Made by a program: the position numbers and the translations under genes
Assembly: GCF_002099425.1 (NCBI RefSeq)
Contig: NW_018343982.1
Span: forward strand, 5,677,501 to 5,741,500
DNA from: Phascolarctos cinereus
Lineage: Eukaryota > Chordata > Mammalia > Diprotodontia > Phascolarctidae
Reading direction: 5' to 3'
Length of the DNA: 64,000 nt
Shown here: piece after piece, positions 62,861 through 64,000 of the stretch
Layout: each line of letters starts with the position of its first letter
How positions within the stretch are numbered: the first letter of the stretch is position 1
Notes under the pieces: generated by a model
What the model was told of the DNA's origin: nothing
Seen by the model: the letters and a program-made list of their open reading frames with translations, nothing else
Database searches by the model: none

Positions 62861-64000
62861 ATCTGTCCAATGAGACTTTTAAGGTTCTAGAAAATAAAGA
62901 CCATATCTTGTACTTCCCAGTATCCCCTACAGCACCCACTGCACATGCAGTGCCTTGCACCCTGTAGAAGTTCACATGCTTATTGATAACAGATTTATAC
63001 AGCCTGTGTGTACATAATTATATGTAAATAGAAAGCAGGATTCTTTATGACCTTCTTAATAGTTTAAGTCAAGAAGTATACCTGAAGGAAAGAGTGGATG
63101 TGTCCTTCTGGCCAGCCAGTTGGCAAGGAAAGACTTAAGTGGAAGGTAGAACCTGCAGTGATAATCTGGGCACTTATCCAGGGGAACCCATGAACAAATG
63201 TAAGAGAAATGTACTGTTTCCCCAGCATTCTCTTTTAATGTGCTAATAACTGCTATTAAGAACAGCAGCTTTCAGTTAAACGATTAAGTTGAGGCTCCCA
63301 GTATTGCTATGTGAGGGGTTGCTTTCCCATGATTCACATGATGCCCCAATTTAGGGACTTCTCTTCCCAAAAATACATTTCCTCTGAGGTGAAAATGACT
63401 TCCAGGTAAGGAAGTGTTTGGCCAATATGGCTACCTGGCACATTTCAGTGCTAGGTGGATCAACCTGATTCTGGAATAAGGATGTACTTTCTGAACAAAG
63501 GGATTGAACTGACAAGTTCTATGACAGTGCTGCAAACCGTGGCAGATTCCATGCCTGATGTAGCAAACCCACGTAGAAGCCTTAAAGTACGGAAAAGATT
63601 ATAATCTAATGAACAGGATCCAACATTGAGATGGCAGCGTGGTAAGTTATGCCATCTGAATTTGAAGGACTTTTTCTTGGGGGGGGGGGAGTGTCCTGTC
63701 TAAAGTCTAAAAATCAGCGGTCATCAGCCACCTATAATCTGCATCTAATTGTCAAACTTAAGGTTGTTGCCTTTGCTAGGGTACGTCAGCACATTAAAAG
63801 AATATGTTAAGAAAACAGTAAATTTATCTAATATTTGCTCTTTGGTTCCCAAGAATAATCATGGTTAGCACCTTTTAGATTTACTAAAAGCTTTTGAGGA
63901 TAGTGGCCATCAGCTAAACAAAGAAATCATTAGCTTATATAGTCCACCCTTCTATTCCCAGTTTATTGATGCTTTTATCACTAATGAATGTCGGCCAGTC

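Larger units (their letters stand above)
54821..64000. other. Downstream intergenic region
   Basis: No coding exon recognised. 54830-57330 and 57430-59580 are largely free of identifiable repeats; 59590-60390 is a SINE cluster; 61520-62860 is a long L2; 62990-64000 has no recognised repeat. In human the next gene downstream is MXI1, but nothing of it is seen here. Confidence 0.7.

Overview
This is vertebrate genomic DNA from a mammal: one large intron-split gene with GT/AG junctions, set in dense old retroelement sequence. The gene is ADD3 (gamma-adducin) on the + strand. All 14 coding exons are present between 25911 and 52814. Joined, they give an open 706-codon frame that matches gamma-adducin from the first methionine to the lysine-rich MARCKS-type tail. 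No other protein-coding gene is supported. The repeats point to a marsupial: marsupial-type L1, L2 and CR1/L3 LINEs, MIR/MAR-type CORE-SINEs, and a tRNA-headed SINE with a 3' end like that of the Australian WSINE1 group rather than the opossum version (from memory of the families). The species cannot be named.

Layout. 1-25883 is repeat-rich sequence 5' of the first coding exon, probably part of intron 1; no CpG island or promoter was seen, so the noncoding first exon(s) should lie outside. 25884-26105 is the first coding exon. 26106-38841 is the long intron 2. 38842-52814 holds the other 13 coding exons. 52815 to about 54820 is the 3' UTR, ending at a good AATAAA. 54821-64000 is downstream intergenic DNA, with SINEs around 59600-60390 and a long L2 at 61520-62860.

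Structures beyond the gene. The most unusual is a pair of inverted arms of about 0.92 kb (22203-23120 and 24607-25533, about 90-95% identical by eye) with a 1.5 kb spacer, ending 350 bp before the first coding exon. Arm 1 splits a SINE. Arm 2 is continuous with a CR1/L3 LINE and keeps a short stretch that arm 1 has lost. This suggests arm 1 is an inverted copy of arm 2 pasted into the SINE. A short perfect hairpin lies at the inner edge of arm 2. Other points are palindromic hAT-like MITEs with 8-bp target duplications, two of which sit at the same place in two different L2 copies, several nested insertions, a 60-bp inverted repeat in intron 2, and a TGCATG element 28 nt upstream of the alternatively spliced 96-nt exon.

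I found no sign of a new molecular system here. The novelty is in local genome rearrangement and splicing detail. Repeat boundaries are approximate because they were judged by eye.
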